Of a stretch of 64,000 bases of DNA, positions 45,953 through 57,810 are shown piece after piece. The stretch comes from Pyrus communis. Lineage: Eukaryota > Streptophyta > Magnoliopsida > Rosales > Rosaceae. Position 1 is the stretch's first letter. Every line of letters starts with the position of its first letter. Location of the stretch: assembly GCF_963583255.1 (NCBI RefSeq), contig NW_026908891.1:52001-116000 (forward strand), written 5' to 3'. A program made the translations under genes and the position numbers. The notes below the pieces were generated by a model. It ran no database searches. It saw only the letters and a list, made by a program, of their open reading frames with translations, and was not told the DNA's origin.

Positions 45953-47883
45953 TGTTGATGTATATTTCCTCCCTAATGCTAGAATATATTTAGTATAATG
46001 GCATAAGCAAGGGTGTCGAATCCACAGGGACTAATTGGACCTATGTAATTACTTGTTTTGCAAGAACTCTAAGAAATGAATCAAACTAAACAAACTAGGC
46101 AGATTTGGAAATGAATCAAACTAGTCTAAATAGACAGATTTGTTGGTGTAACTTGAAAGCATGAAAAAATGAAGTAAACACAAATAAATGAATCAACAAC
46201 TAATGTAATGGGATAGTATCAATGGAAATGAAGCTAGGGATTCGGGTTCACCATTGCTTAACTAAGTCCATGTTTGTCAAGTTAGTTTGTACTCATTCAT
46301 CTACCTATTTCTTGAGTTTGTTTCACTTGGATATGATCAACCATATGATGTGTGGATTTGATCAAATGTCTCTAATCATGAACCTAATTGTGATGTGCAA
46401 CTTTGGTTCATAATCAAGATTATGTAATGCACAAGAAACTTTCATAAAACCAAAGGGAATAACTCGGCAGGATGTATGCTAAACCTTCCCTTCATTCATT
46501 CACATATCTACCAAGATTATGCATGATGTGTGTCTTAATCTTGGCTACACAACTTAGTGATTAATTCAAATGATGATCAAACATTAAAATCAACACACTA
46601 AATCACCATTAAATCAGAGAATGAAACAAGAAATAGATGGACAAATTGAGCATTCTAACTTAATTACATGGCAAACTTTGCAAGGTTACATCGAATCCCT
46701 AGAGGAGGATTAGTTACAATTCATGTTTACAAAAGATTTATCATAAAAATATAAAACATGAATGAGCATAGAATTAATAAGAATAAACCCTTGAAGCAAA
46801 ACTGATTTTGAAGTCCTTGAGGAGTGGCCTTCGGGGTTGGTTCTCCAAGTATGGTGCAACTGAATTAGATCCACTTGGTATGTTTTCTGCAAAGGGGAGA
46901 GCAAATGGGCAGAGAATGGACAGAGAATCGGGTGAAATGGAGCCGCTATGGGTGAATAATAATGGAATGAATGCCAAGGACAGTTTCTGTGAAAAATGAG
47001 AGAATGTAGAATGCAATCGAAAATGGAGAGAATGTATGTGTGTAATGGAATGAAAAAGAAGAAAACTTGCGGGCCTTTCCTATGTCCAATGAGACTTGTT
47101 TTATCAAAAAGAATGTGTCTCCAACAATCAGATTGGATCTTGCATTTGTTTAACTCAGATGGCTGAGCATAAATCAGATGGAATGATGGGTTTCTGAGGT
47201 AGTGGACGCATGGCCTGGACAAGGTCTGCAAGCATGTGGTTTGTTTAATCAAAATGCATGTGCCCTTGCTGCAACAAGTGAGTGGAACCTGCAAAGGTGA
47301 ATTGGAGCACCAGAAAATGTTTATACAAATCTGGAAATGGGAAGAACACACGGCATGGACAAAGGGATGAGTTGGATTTCTGAAATGATGGCTGCAAGGA
47401 GTTACTTGTTTAATCACAATGCATGTGAATTTCTGTAAAGATGAAGTGTAGAAATGTAATGGAGTGCACGGAATGGATGTTTGTGTTTGTTGGTGTCAAA
47501 ATGGCTGAAATGAATTAAGTGATGGAAATGGGATTGTGAGGAATCTGATTTGGTGCTAGAATTGCATCAAATGATGGGATGATATGGGAACACACGGCCA
47601 AGGTTGTGACATGCATGTGAATGCATGTTTTGATGTTGGAACCACATAGGTGACTTCCATGCTTTTGCTTTGTTTAGAATCACCCAATATGGCTGAATTG
47701 CATCTCTTAACACTTCACATCTTTTCTGGAATGTTTTTACTTCATTTGCCTTCCCATTGATCCAAGTTCACCCTTGGCTGCACACTAACACCAAATAGTG
47801 TAAAATGCAACTAGTTTAATCCAAAACAATCACAAAGACACCAAATAAGGAAGATATAAATGCATGCAAAATGTGACTTATCA
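45953..47883 (-). repeat. 3' LTR of element I (M family)
   Basis: 1931 bp, printed as TGTTGATGTATATTTCC ... GTGACTTATCA, directly preceded in element sense by the polypurine tract AGGTTTGGGGGTATT. Confidence 0.9.
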
Positions 47884-49594
47884 AATACCCCCAAACCTGG
47901 TTTTTGCTAGTCCTCGAGCAAACTTAAAACTAAAACACACAAAACACAAACATCTAACTAAACCACTTTCGCTGGCCAAACGATTGCACTGAGCATGTGC
48001 AACAAGCCTTTGAACCTCTAGGTGTCCCTAGTTGGAGGAGTTGTGTCTCCTGAGGGCTTACAGTGATGACACCCACAAACATTTACAAAATCTGCAAACA
48101 ACTTGGTTAAAACATGCTTTAAACAAACTAATAAGAACCAATGAAGATTTTGTCATTCATTCAACTCAAAAGATTTCTACTTCAAAGAATCGTATCAATT
48201 GTAACGTATAAAGATATTTCTCCATGTCTTACAACTTCAAGGTCACCATACCCAAATGCTTCAGATAGAATTCGCCTCAACTCTACTCCTCACAGATTTC
48301 ACTCAAAATTTTCACTCAGATCCTAAGGTTTAATCCCTCCACAACCATATATGAGTGAAATTATGTAAAGGGAATCAAAATTCTCACATATGAAATCTGG
48401 AATGGAAGCACAATTTCTGAGTAGATCTCATGAAATGAATCAAATGCTAAGAATTTAGATAACACACACACTTACCATCACCTCATGAATACATCCTCAA
48501 TGATCAGCTAGGTCTTTTCTCAAGATTGTAATGTAAGGCTTAGGTTATAGGTTACGAAAGAAGTGATATGAAATACTAGAGCTTGGGGCATACCAAAGTG
48601 TTCTTGAGGATCATGCTCTTCACTTGCATTTGTTTTCTTTCTTCTTTGTTTTTGGCATCCAGGCCCTAAGTCTTATAATGAGGGGATTTGGAACTTGTAT
48701 CCACTTTAATTCTCTTCTCTTCTTTTTTTTTTATAACTTTTTTTTTTTTTTTTTTAGAAACATCTTCAACATAGGTGCCCTCGGTACATGCCACAATCTT
48801 GTTCTAAGCTCAATTTACCTTTAGTCTTCATTACCTTGGTATTCCCCAAACTATAAGGTATGGCTTGTAATGGGCTAGAATGGGTAGAGTATAGTGTGGG
48901 TGATGAAAGAATTAGGCTAAAGTGTTTGGCTGCAACAAGGGTGAATGTAGCACACAAATGGGTAGGATTTAAGCCTTTTAGTAGTTAAAACATGCATAGC
49001 CTAACATCATCTCATTGAGTTCATTCATGAATGATACTAAACACATGGTATCTGCAAAGAGAGTAATTCTTAGTATCCAATCAAGATAGAAGTAATGAGA
49101 TCATTTAAAGTGAAATTGAAAGAAAAAGATAGAAGTAGAAACAATTTAAACCCTCTCAAAGACGCAATTAAGCTCAAAATAACTCACTAGGGTAGTCTCC
49201 ACAATTCTTCTTCCAGAATTTGAGTATGGTAACTCTATCATCATAATTTCAAGAGTTATAGCTTTATACATGACAACAAGATGCAACCCTTTTTCATAGC
49301 AACCCAATCGTTTGCTTTCAAACATAGTCCTCATATACATTCGTATTAGCATGCAAAAACACCCTTAACCAAAACTAACACTTAGAACAAACACAAAAAA
49401 CAAACCTTCCATCCCACACCCCCAAACCTATCCTAAACATTGTCCTCGATGTTTAAAATTGTATGCAATGTAAGTAGGCAAAGAATATGGAATGGTAACA
49501 ACAAAAACACAACATAAAGAAAGAACACAAACCACACTAGGTTGCCTCCTAGTAAGCGCTTTATTTAATGTCTAGGCAAGACATGGTAGCTTGC
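47884..49594 (-). other. 3' noncoding region of element I; no env-like ORF
   Basis: Contains GTTGCCTCCTAGTAAGCGC just after pol (49540-49560), the imperfect palindrome AAACATTGTCCTCGATGTTT (49435-49454) with a polypurine copy CACCCCCAAACCTATCC beside it (49418-49434), an A-tract in element sense (48720-48758), CTCGAGGACTAGCAAAAACC, and the terminal polypurine tract. No frame long enough for the env-like protein of some Athila elements is present, and no antisense ORF like that of the L family. Confidence 0.75.
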
Positions 49595-52500
49595 TCATGG
49601 TGTTGTAAATTCAAGAACATCCACGACTTGATACACTTGCTCTTCATCCCCTTTATCCAAGTATGGTTTCAAACGCTGCCCATTGACTTTAAAAGAGGTG
49701 CCATTCTTAATGTTCTCTATCTCCACAACTCCGTGGGGAAATGTTTGTAATACTTTGAATGGTCCCACCCACCTAGACTTCAATTTTCCTGGAAAAAGTC
49801 TCAAACGTGAGTCAAACAAAAGTACTTTCATACCTTGGTGAAACTCTTTCCTTAGGATGGCCTTGTCATGATAGAGCTTAGTCCGTTCCTTGTAGATTTT
49901 GGCATTCTCATATGCTTCATTTCTAAGCTCTTCCAACTCATTAAGTTGGAGCTTCCTTGCTATTCCAGCATCCTTGTAATCAAAGTTGAACTTCTTGATG
50001 GCCCAATATGCACGGTGTTCAAGCTCCATTGGCAAATGACAAGCTTTCCCAAACACAAGGCGATAAGGACTCATGCCAATGGGGGTCTTGTATGCTGTTC
50101 TATATGCCCATAGTGCATCATTCAACCTCAATGACCAATCCTTCCTTGTAGGGCTCACGGTCTTCATCAAGATGTTCTTGATCTCCCTATTGCTAATCTC
50201 CACTTGTCCTGAGGTTTGAGGATGGTACGGGGTTGCCACTTTGTGGTTGATATTGTACTTCTTCATCAAGGATTCAAAGGGTTTGTTGCAGAAATGGCTG
50301 CCACCATCACTAATAATAGCTCTTGGGGTTCCAAACCTACAAAAAATCACATCTTTAAGAAAATTCAACACAACCTTATGATCATTAGTTCTTGTAGCAA
50401 TGGCTTCAACCCATTTGGATACGTAATCCACTGCCACTAATATGTATAAATAGCCAAAGGAGGATGGAAATGGTCCCATGAAGTCAATTCCCCAAACATC
50501 AAAGAGCTCCACTACCAAAATGTTGTTCAATGGCATTTCATTTCTTCGACTAATGTTCCCCATCTTCTGGCACCTATCACACTTAGAGCAAAAATCAAAC
50601 GCATCCTTGAATAAAGTAGGCCAAAAGAAACCAGATTGTAAAACCTTTAGAGATGTCTTTTTGGCACCAAAATGTCCTCCACACGCCAATGTATGGCTAA
50701 ATGTTAGAATGCTTTGTTGCTCACTCTCTGGGACACATCTCCTAATGATTTGATCAGGGCAGTATTTAAACAAATATGGTTCGTCCCAAACGTAGTGCTT
50801 CACCATGGCAAGGAACTTCTTTCTTTCCTGAAAAGAAAGGTCATTTCTCATTATACCACAGGCAAGATAATTCACAAAGTCCGCATACCATGGTTCTTTT
50901 TCTTGAACAACAAAGAGTTGTTCATCTAGAAATGATTCATTTAGGGGCAAAGGTTGTCCCACTCCATGGTTTTCATTAAGCCTGGACAAATGGTCAGCCA
51001 CAACATTATCACTGCCCTTCTTATCTCGAATTTCCAAGTCAAACTCTTGTAGTAAGAGTATCCATCTAATCAAGCGTGGTTTAGCATCCTTCTTTGTCAT
51101 CAAATACCTAATGGCTGCATGATCAGAAAACACAATAACTTTAGATCCCACAAGATATGACCTAAACTTTTCTAAGGCAAAAACAACAGCAAGCAACTCC
51201 TTTTCAGTTGTGGAATAGTTAAGTTGAGCATCATGCAGAGTCCGGCTTGCATAGTAGATCACATGTGGAAGCTTGTTCACCCTTTGCCCTAAAACTGCAC
51301 CAACAGCATAGTCAGAGGCATCACACATTAATTCAAAAGGTAACGACCAATCTGGTGCCATAATAATAGGGGCCGAGGTTAGTTCATTTTTCAAAGTATT
51401 GAATGCATCCATACAAGCCTTATCAAAATGAAATACAACATCTTTAGCTAACAGATTGCATAATGGACGGGTGATCATTGAAAAGTTCTTAATGAAACGA
51501 CGATAAAAACCCGCATGGCCCAAAAAACTTCTTACTCCCTTCACAGTGGTGGGGGCTACCATATTGGTGATGACGTCAATTTTGGATTTGTCTACCTCCA
51601 TTCCTTTGCTAGAGATTACATGCCCCAATACAATTCCTTGTTTCACCATAAATTGGCACTTTTCCCAATTGAGAACCAAATTTGTTTCCTGACATCTTTG
51701 AAGTACTAACGATAGATGGTTAAGACATTCATCAAAAGAGGAACCAAACACTGAGAAATCATCCATAAATACCTCAATGAACCGTTCTACCATGTCAGAA
51801 AAGATGGCCAACATGCATCTTTGGAATGTTGCTGGAGCATTGCAAAGTCCAAAAGGCATTCTCCTGTATGCAAATGTGCCAAAGGGGCAAGTAAAGGTTG
51901 TTTTCTCTTGATCCTCCGGAGCGATTGCAATTTGATTGTAACCTGAGTATCCATCCAGAAAACAATAATGTGAGTAACCTGCCAATCTCTCAAGCATTTG
52001 ATCTATGAAAGGCATAGGAAAGTAATCTTTTCTAGTGCTAGAATTCAACTTCCTGTAATCGGTGCAAACACGCCAACTGGCCGTGGGCTTTGTGGGCACA
52101 AGCTCATTGTTTTCATTCCTCATCACAGTGATTCCCACCTTCTTAGGAACCACTTGAATAGCACTCACCCATTTGCTATCAGAAATGGGATATATGATCC
52201 CCACATCTAACAATTTCAACACCTCATTCCTAACAACTTCCTTCATGTGTGGGTTAAGTCTTCTTTGTGGCTCACGGGTTGCTTTTGCCCCTTCCTCCAA
52301 AAGAATCCTATGCATGCACATGGTAGGGCTTATTCCCTTGATATCTGCAATAGACCAACCAAAAACCAATTTGAACTCTTTTAACACCCTAATTAGTTTA
52401 TCTTCTTCATTTGGGGTGAGGTCAGAGGCTATGATAACTGGAAGAGTTTCAAATTCAGCTAGATATGCATATTTTAGATGTGGTGGAAGTGGTTTAAGTT

Positions 52501-54973
52501 CAAGTTTTGGTGCCTTAACAGTGGAAGGAGTTAGATGTGACATTGATGATTCTAAAGGCTCTAAAAGAGGTGAAACATTCAAAGGATACAATGCTAATGC
52601 TTCCAAGGCAGCTACTTCTTCCATGAGTGCCTCTTCTTCATCAAACTCATCTTGAGATTGACTCAAAACAGTTTGTAATGGGTCATTCGATTGTGCCTGC
52701 AAGAACTTAGAGAATACAAGTGAATCAAGCACATCAATGGCATAACAATCAAGAGATGAAGAAGGATGAGCAAGAGATTCAAACACTTTGAATTGAACTG
52801 TCTCTCCTAACACTGTCATTGTGAGGAGTCCATTTTGCACATCAATGATGGTCTTGGCCGTGGCCATGAAGGGTCTCCCAAGCAATATAGGCAACTCACG
52901 ATCATGTATAGGAGCTTCTTCCATGTCCAACACTACAAAATCTGCAGGCAATATTAGTTTATCAACTTGAACTAGGATATCTTCTACTATACCTCTTGGA
53001 TATTTAACTGATCTGTCTGCAAGTTTTAATGAAATGGTGGTGGCTTTCAAATCTCCCAAACCTAGTTGAAGGTACACTGAATAAGGCATTAAGTTGATGC
53101 TAGCACCCAAATCAAGCATTGCCTTTTCTACTTTCTTGTCCCCTATGGTGATGTTGATAGAGAAACTGCCTAGATCCTTGAGCTTTGGTGGAAGTTTTCT
53201 TTGCAAAACTGCACTCACATTCTCAGACACCACTACCTTCTCATGTGGTCCATACTTCCTTTTGTAGCTGTTTAACTCCTTGAAGAACTTCCCATATGCC
53301 GGCATGTTCCTAATGACATCAAGTAAAGGTAAGTTAACATTCACTTTGCTTAGTATATCAAAAATTTCTTTGAATGACTTATCCTGCTTGCTCTTGGCAA
53401 GTCTTCCAGGGAATGGGATTGGAGGAGTGTATGGTTTCTCGGCCTTGTGAAGATTTGGTGCTTCTAGTGAGGAAGTGGCATGGCTTGGTTCCTCAATTGA
53501 TTTCTCATTGTTTCCTTGAGTGACACCTGCATTCATATGATCATATTCATTAGTAACTTCATTGCCAACTCTATTATCAATAACCTTACCACTTCTAAGT
53601 GTAGTGATTGCTTTGGCTTGCTCTTGGTTCCTTTGGAGTATCACGGGTTGGCTTGGAAACTTCCCAACCTCTCTTTGGTTCAAGGCATCTGCAATCTGCC
53701 CCAATTGTGTCTCCATTTTGGTTAGGGCTGCTGAATGTTGTTGGAGAGTGCTATTTGTGGAATGTTGGAATTGCAAGGTGTTTTGGGCTAACAATTTAAC
53801 TGTATCCTCAAGGGTAGTGGCAGGTTTTGATTGGAAATTTTGGATTGGATTGTTGTTCTTCCATGAAAAGTTGGGATGATCTCTCCAACTCGGGTTATAT
53901 GTATTGGAATACATATCATTCCTTGGTCTTTGATTGTAAGAATTCATGAGGTTCACTTGCTCTTGAACATACTCGGGATAAGCCTCCCTAGATGGACATT
54001 GATGAGTAGGATGGTTTGGTAAGTTGCAAATGGCACACACTTCATTTGCTTTTGGCACCATGTTGAGCACGGATTCAAGCTTCCTTTCTAGGTTAGCTAC
54101 CTGCAACAAAAGCTCATGATTAGAACTTGTTTCATAGACTCCAACTTTCTTACCCCTTAAGTCTTTGTGTTGAGCATTAGACCCCAACATCTCATAAATG
54201 TTATATGACTCTTGAGCATTCTTTTTCTTCAATGCTCCACCTGCTGCATTATCAACAGTTGATTGACAAGTTTGGGTTAGTCCATCATAGAAAATTTGCA
54301 TTTGTAAGTGAAAAGGTAACCCATGGTGTGGACATTGTATCAAGAGGCCTTTAAAACGCTCCCAACACTCATTGAAAGGTTCTCCATCATCTTGTTTGAA
54401 GTTGAAGATTTGTCCCCTTAATGTGGCTGTCTTTTGAGTGGAAAAGAACTTCTCCAAGAACTTCTTAGCCACGGCATCCCATGTGGTGAGGGAACCTGGT
54501 GTTAGAGTCATCAACCAACTCTTGGCCTTATCTTTCAAGGTGTAAGGAAACACTCTCATCCTCAAATTCGCTTCACTCACTCCCTGCAAAGGTAAACCAC
54601 TCACAACATTGTAAAATTCTTTAATATGAGCTAAAGGGTCTTCATTAGGTAAGCCATAAAATGAGGGAAACATATGAAAATGTGAAGATTTGAGATCATA
54701 GTTTCTAGCTTCTGTGGGCAGCAAGATGCATGAAGGTGAATTTGGTATGATTGGTTGAGCAAAGTCCTCCAAAGCTCGAAGTTCATCTTCGTTGCCCGCC
54801 ATCTCTTCTTCTCTTTCCCAATTAAATTGCTCAGATTCTTTACTTGTTGAACTAGGTGAATTCCCTTCCTCTTCCTCACGGCTAAAGGATGAACTTGATG
54901 GCACAAAATTGTCCAAAGTGTGGCCCTTCAACCGTTCAATTCTTTGGCCTAACTCAACAAGTTTATTTGACAT
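49595..54973 (-). CDS. gag-pol: Element I Gag-Pol polyprotein, 1792 codons uninterrupted (Athila/Tat-type Ty3/gypsy)
   Basis: A single frame from ATG 54973 to the stop at 49595. Order and rough residues: Gag core 60-270; CCHC zinc knuckle [14 protein letters not shown] about 311-324; aspartic protease [15 protein letters not shown] about 616-630; RT 890-1100 with [25 protein letters not shown] and [11 protein letters not shown] near 1069; RNase H with [16 protein letters not shown] near 1216 and [13 protein letters not shown] near 1283; integrase with the HHCC finger ([18 protein letters not shown]; 1428-1465) and the D, D, E residues in [17 protein letters not shown] and GQVEISNRE (about 1494, 1552, 1592). 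[20 protein letters not shown] marks the plant Athila/Tat lineage. No chromodomain is visible. The protein would package, cleave, copy and integrate the element. All catalytic residues I can check are present, so this is the one candidate here for a working enzyme source, although its promoter LTR is now cut off by element J. Confidence 0.95.
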   Translation of the reverse strand: MSNKLVELGQRIERLKGHTLDNFVPSSSSFSREEEEGNSPSSTSKESEQFNWEREEEMAGNEDELRALEDFAQPIIPNSPSCILLPTEARNYDLKSSHFHMFPSFYGLPNEDPLAHIKEFYNVVSGLPLQGVSEANLRMRVFPYTLKDKAKSWLMTLTPGSLTTWDAVAKKFLEKFFSTQKTATLRGQIFNFKQDDGEPFNECWERFKGLLIQCPHHGLPFHLQMQIFYDGLTQTCQSTVDNAAGGALKKKNAQESYNIYEMLGSNAQHKDLRGKKVGVYETSSNHELLLQVANLERKLESVLNMVPKANEVCAICNLPNHPTHQCPSREAYPEYVQEQVNLMNSYNQRPRNDMYSNTYNPSWRDHPNFSWKNNNPIQNFQSKPATTLEDTVKLLAQNTLQFQHSTNSTLQQHSAALTKMETQLGQIADALNQREVGKFPSQPVILQRNQEQAKAITTLRSGKVIDNRVGNEVTNEYDHMNAGVTQGNNEKSIEEPSHATSSLEAPNLHKAEKPYTPPIPFPGRLAKSKQDKSFKEIFDILSKVNVNLPLLDVIRNMPAYGKFFKELNSYKRKYGPHEKVVVSENVSAVLQRKLPPKLKDLGSFSINITIGDKKVEKAMLDLGASINLMPYSVYLQLGLGDLKATTISLKLADRSVKYPRGIVEDILVQVDKLILPADFVVLDMEEAPIHDRELPILLGRPFMATAKTIIDVQNGLLTMTVLGETVQFKVFESLAHPSSSLDCYAIDVLDSLVFSKFLQAQSNDPLQTVLSQSQDEFDEEEALMEEVAALEALALYPLNVSPLLEPLESSMSHLTPSTVKAPKLELKPLPPHLKYAYLAEFETLPVIIASDLTPNEEDKLIRVLKEFKLVFGWSIADIKGISPTMCMHRILLEEGAKATREPQRRLNPHMKEVVRNEVLKLLDVGIIYPISDSKWVSAIQVVPKKVGITVMRNENNELVPTKPTASWRVCTDYRKLNSSTRKDYFPMPFIDQMLERLAGYSHYCFLDGYSGYNQIAIAPEDQEKTTFTCPFGTFAYRRMPFGLCNAPATFQRCMLAIFSDMVERFIEVFMDDFSVFGSSFDECLNHLSLVLQRCQETNLVLNWEKCQFMVKQGIVLGHVISSKGMEVDKSKIDVITNMVAPTTVKGVRSFLGHAGFYRRFIKNFSMITRPLCNLLAKDVVFHFDKACMDAFNTLKNELTSAPIIMAPDWSLPFELMCDASDYAVGAVLGQRVNKLPHVIYYASRTLHDAQLNYSTTEKELLAVVFALEKFRSYLVGSKVIVFSDHAAIRYLMTKKDAKPRLIRWILLLQEFDLEIRDKKGSDNVVADHLSRLNENHGVGQPLPLNESFLDEQLFVVQEKEPWYADFVNYLACGIMRNDLSFQERKKFLAMVKHYVWDEPYLFKYCPDQIIRRCVPESEQQSILTFSHTLACGGHFGAKKTSLKVLQSGFFWPTLFKDAFDFCSKCDRCQKMGNISRRNEMPLNNILVVELFDVWGIDFMGPFPSSFGYLYILVAVDYVSKWVEAIATRTNDHKVVLNFLKDVIFCRFGTPRAIISDGGSHFCNKPFESLMKKYNINHKVATPYHPQTSGQVEISNREIKNILMKTVSPTRKDWSLRLNDALWAYRTAYKTPIGMSPYRLVFGKACHLPMELEHRAYWAIKKFNFDYKDAGIARKLQLNELEELRNEAYENAKIYKERTKLYHDKAILRKEFHQGMKVLLFDSRLRLFPGKLKSRWVGPFKVLQTFPHGVVEIENIKNGTSFKVNGQRLKPYLDKGDEEQVYQVVDVLEFTTP

Positions 54974-55426
54974 ATACTACCTGAAATAAAATAACACAAG
55001 TGTGAATGAAAATCTACTAGCAAACAACAATGAAATGAACAAAAATAAACTTAAAAACGTTTGAAAGGACTCAAAGGACTCAAAACAAGCTAAAAACTCT
55101 CAAAACTGCCTAAAAACACAAACTGGGCAGTTTTGACACTAAACTCAACTTTGGACGAAAATTAGGTTTAGGCTTGACTCAAAATGCTTCAAAACACAAG
55201 ATAATACAGATTCTAAGCCTAAAACTTAACAAAATATGGGGAGAAATTGTATTTGGACGAAATGCAATAAAATGGACAGATTATAACGAAAACAGATTGT
55301 AAAGCAAATTGATGTAAACCAATGGATAATGGAATGGCTAAGGGATTCTTTTCCACACATGAAATGTATGCAACTTAAATCAACTTCCAGTTATCAATTT
55401 GACAAGTTATGAACCTTGACACTAAT
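54974..55426 (-). other. Element I leader, cut by element J
   Basis: Noncoding leader closely matching 43113-43565 of element H. CTAAT at 55422-55426 is the likely left target duplication of element J; its partner is beyond the window. Confidence 0.75.
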
Positions 55427-56465
55427 TGATAGGAGCATATTTAGGCGACTTACTTTGCTTATTCTCGTACATTTACGTTGTGTTTCTTTAGTTATTTTAG
55501 TCCTTTATGCTTCTTTTGTGTGTTTTCAGGATAATAAGACGTGTTTGACGAAAGGATGCATTGTGGAGTGTTTTGGAGCACTATTGGGCTAAGGATGGAT
55601 AGCTTATACTTGGAGCCCAAGTGTTGGATGAAATTGAAGGCCTTGTATGCACTTGAAGACACAAAACAATGGCCCTAACCCAATCACAAAACACCTTGCC
55701 ATGGGCTTAACACAAACACCATTCCTTGCCATGCAAGGAGGAGCAATTTGGGTCCATTTCATGTACTTAAACTCTAGCCCAATCCACAATCACTTCAAAG
55801 CCATGCAAAACATTTCAACACCCTTTAATCATTCCCCTTTAAGTTATGATTTTATTTCCTAACCCTACATGCATTATTTATTAGCATCTTCACATGCATT
55901 CACACACACTTCACTCACCCATCCTCTCTAATCCGTGCATTTCTTTCCATTTTCTGCACCTTTCCTCCTTGCAATTCCACATGCATTCATCATTATAACC
56001 CACCTACATTCCACCTAATCCACATGCCTTCCCAACAATATAATTGAGTCAACACATGCACCCAAACAAAGCCAACCTAGCTAACCCTACATGCATTTCT
56101 TTATTCACTCTTCATCACATGCATTTTCACCACCATTCACACACACATGCATCCTGAAAACCTTGTGCCGTGTATCCCCTTCAACTTTCCAGCTTCCCAC
56201 TCATTCAATTCAGCCACCATTCATTCTTTATTCCACATACACTCATCATCACACACCCTAGCTATCATTCATATGCATTCACATGCATCACAACCCCAAA
56301 ACCATCAAGAAAACACCCTTGCCGTGGCCTTCACTCACACTTCCAGCTTTCCACCTTGCATTTTCCAGATTATTCCTTCATCATTGCATCCATTCCACAT
56401 GCATTCTCCATCATTCCTCCACACAAACACCTTAAACAAATAGCCATATACACCTCCATTCCTCC

Positions 56466-56473
56466 TATAAATA
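56466..56473 (+). promoter_or_regulatory. TATA box of the element J 5' LTR
   Basis: TATAAATA in CTCCTATAAATACCC. Repeated at 63989-63996 in the 3' LTR. Confidence 0.7.
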
Positions 56474-56656
56474 CCCTTGCATTCATTCACTCCCCATTCC
56501 ATCTCTCCATTTCTCACATCACAACTAACACAAACACTTCCCCTTAGAATCCAAAACCGTGAGTCCCCCTTCCACTTCTCACTCCATTCCACACTTCCAT
56601 CCCCCAAACCAATTATCCCTAGACCTTATGCTACAATAAAGAGGAAGAGAAGAGGG

Positions 56657-56702
56657 CCTAAACGTTCATACAATTCAAGTTTGAGTTGTTGGAATGTTTA
56701 GG
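56657..56702 (+). repeat. 46-nt hairpin in the element J leader
   Basis: Outer arms CCTAAACGTTC and GAATGTTTAGG, inner arms CAATTCAA and TTGAGTTG, centre GT. It starts about 190 bases downstream of the TATA box and is present once in this LTR. Confidence 0.75.
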
Positions 56703-57637
56703 CGTTTCTTTGATTTCAATGTTTAATTTCAATTCTCTTTGTTTTGTATGAGGAACTAAACCCCCCTAGCTAGGGGGGTGATTCGAAATATATGTTTATG
56801 CTTGCAATATGATTTGATTACTTTTAATTACGTTTCATAAGTTGTGAATTCAATTTGTTTAACTATTTGATTGATATCCTATTTATGTATGTTTATTGAG
56901 AATGAACGCTTAATTTTCATGCATGAATATGACGCTAGAATATAAGTGAGTTTCACATAATAGTTATGAACTTATATTCACAAGTAGTGGAGGTTGCTTA
57001 TAACAATCGCGTTAAACAAATTCTTGGCATAAGTTTCATGCAATCATAGTAACGAATGCCTCGTCAACACTTATAGTTTTCATGTTGCTTAATGATTCTT
57101 GCTTGTATCTCTATTATGCAATTCATGTAGGGAACTTGTGAGGAATGCTTTGGATTGTCGTATGCAATCATCCAATTCATTAACTTAAGGAAAACTTGAC
57201 GGTTAATTTAAGCGGACCTAATTAACCCGGGGCGTTGAGAATTCATGGTTTATTGAAAAGCAATTAGAAATCGTTTTGTATGCAAGTATAACATGTATAG
57301 AGATGAACCCCTTAGCTAGCTTCCCATCCATTCATTTCCGTCAAATCCATATTTACAATTTGTTTTGTTTCCAAGTATCCATTTTAGTTTAAATTCGTCC
57401 AAATCCAATTCCCCCCTATTTCGTTGAAGTCTTAGTCTTAATCTTTATTATTTTTAGTTTTGCTTTCTTCGAGCATTAAATAGTGTTTTATATTGTGTTT
57501 TTACGTTTTTAAGTCAAATCCAAGTGATTAACAATCCCTCCTAATCCCCGGTCCAGAACGATCCCTACTTATACACTTCACTACAATTGACAAAAAGAGG
57601 GTTTAATTTGTGTGCGTATAATTCTCGCATCAAATTT

Positions 57638-57656
57638 TGGCGCCGTTGCCGGGGAT
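57638..57656 (+). other. Primer binding site of element J (tRNA-Asp)
   Basis: TGGCGCCGTTGCCGGGGAT, five bases after the LTR, a perfect match to the complement of the plant tRNA-Asp 3' end. Confidence 0.92.
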
Positions 57657-57810
57657 TAGCAACTTTGCTAATCCATTGGTTCTTTTCTTTTTTTTGGTTT
57701 AGTTGTTTTCGTTTTAGTTTCTAACTTAGTGTTGTTTTCTTTGTTTGTTGTTACTTTTGATATTTGATTTAGTTCTCTTTCTTTGATTTTAGGTACTAGA
57801 GAAGTAAGAT

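Larger units (their letters stand above)
45953..55426 (-). mobile_element. Element I: M-family retrotransposon with intact gag-pol, 5' end displaced by element J
   Basis: From right to left: leader (54974-55426), gag-pol (54973-49595), 3' noncoding region, polypurine tract (47884-47898) and 3' LTR (45953-47883). Element J inserted in the leader after GACACTAAT. In element H that motif continues directly to CAAAATAGC and the PBS. The missing PBS and 5' LTR should lie beyond the right edge of the window. Confidence 0.9.
55427..57632 (+). repeat. 5' LTR of element J (L family)
   Basis: 2206 bp from TGATAGGAGCATATTTAGG to TTCTCGCATCA. It has one hairpin unit (56657-56702), a perfect 18-base palindrome CCCCCCTAGCTAGGGGGG (56761-56778), a TATA box and the CATGCAT-dense block (55870-56440). 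Confidence 0.94.

Noticed and set aside
46710..47417. 235-codon minus-strand frame in the M LTR
   Set aside because: It is inside the LTR, is not preserved in the sister LTR of element H, and has no recognisable domain.
52173..52655. 160-codon plus-strand frame opposite element I gag-pol (also 29390-29827, 53562-53879)
   Set aside because: Shadow frames of the intact polyprotein gene.
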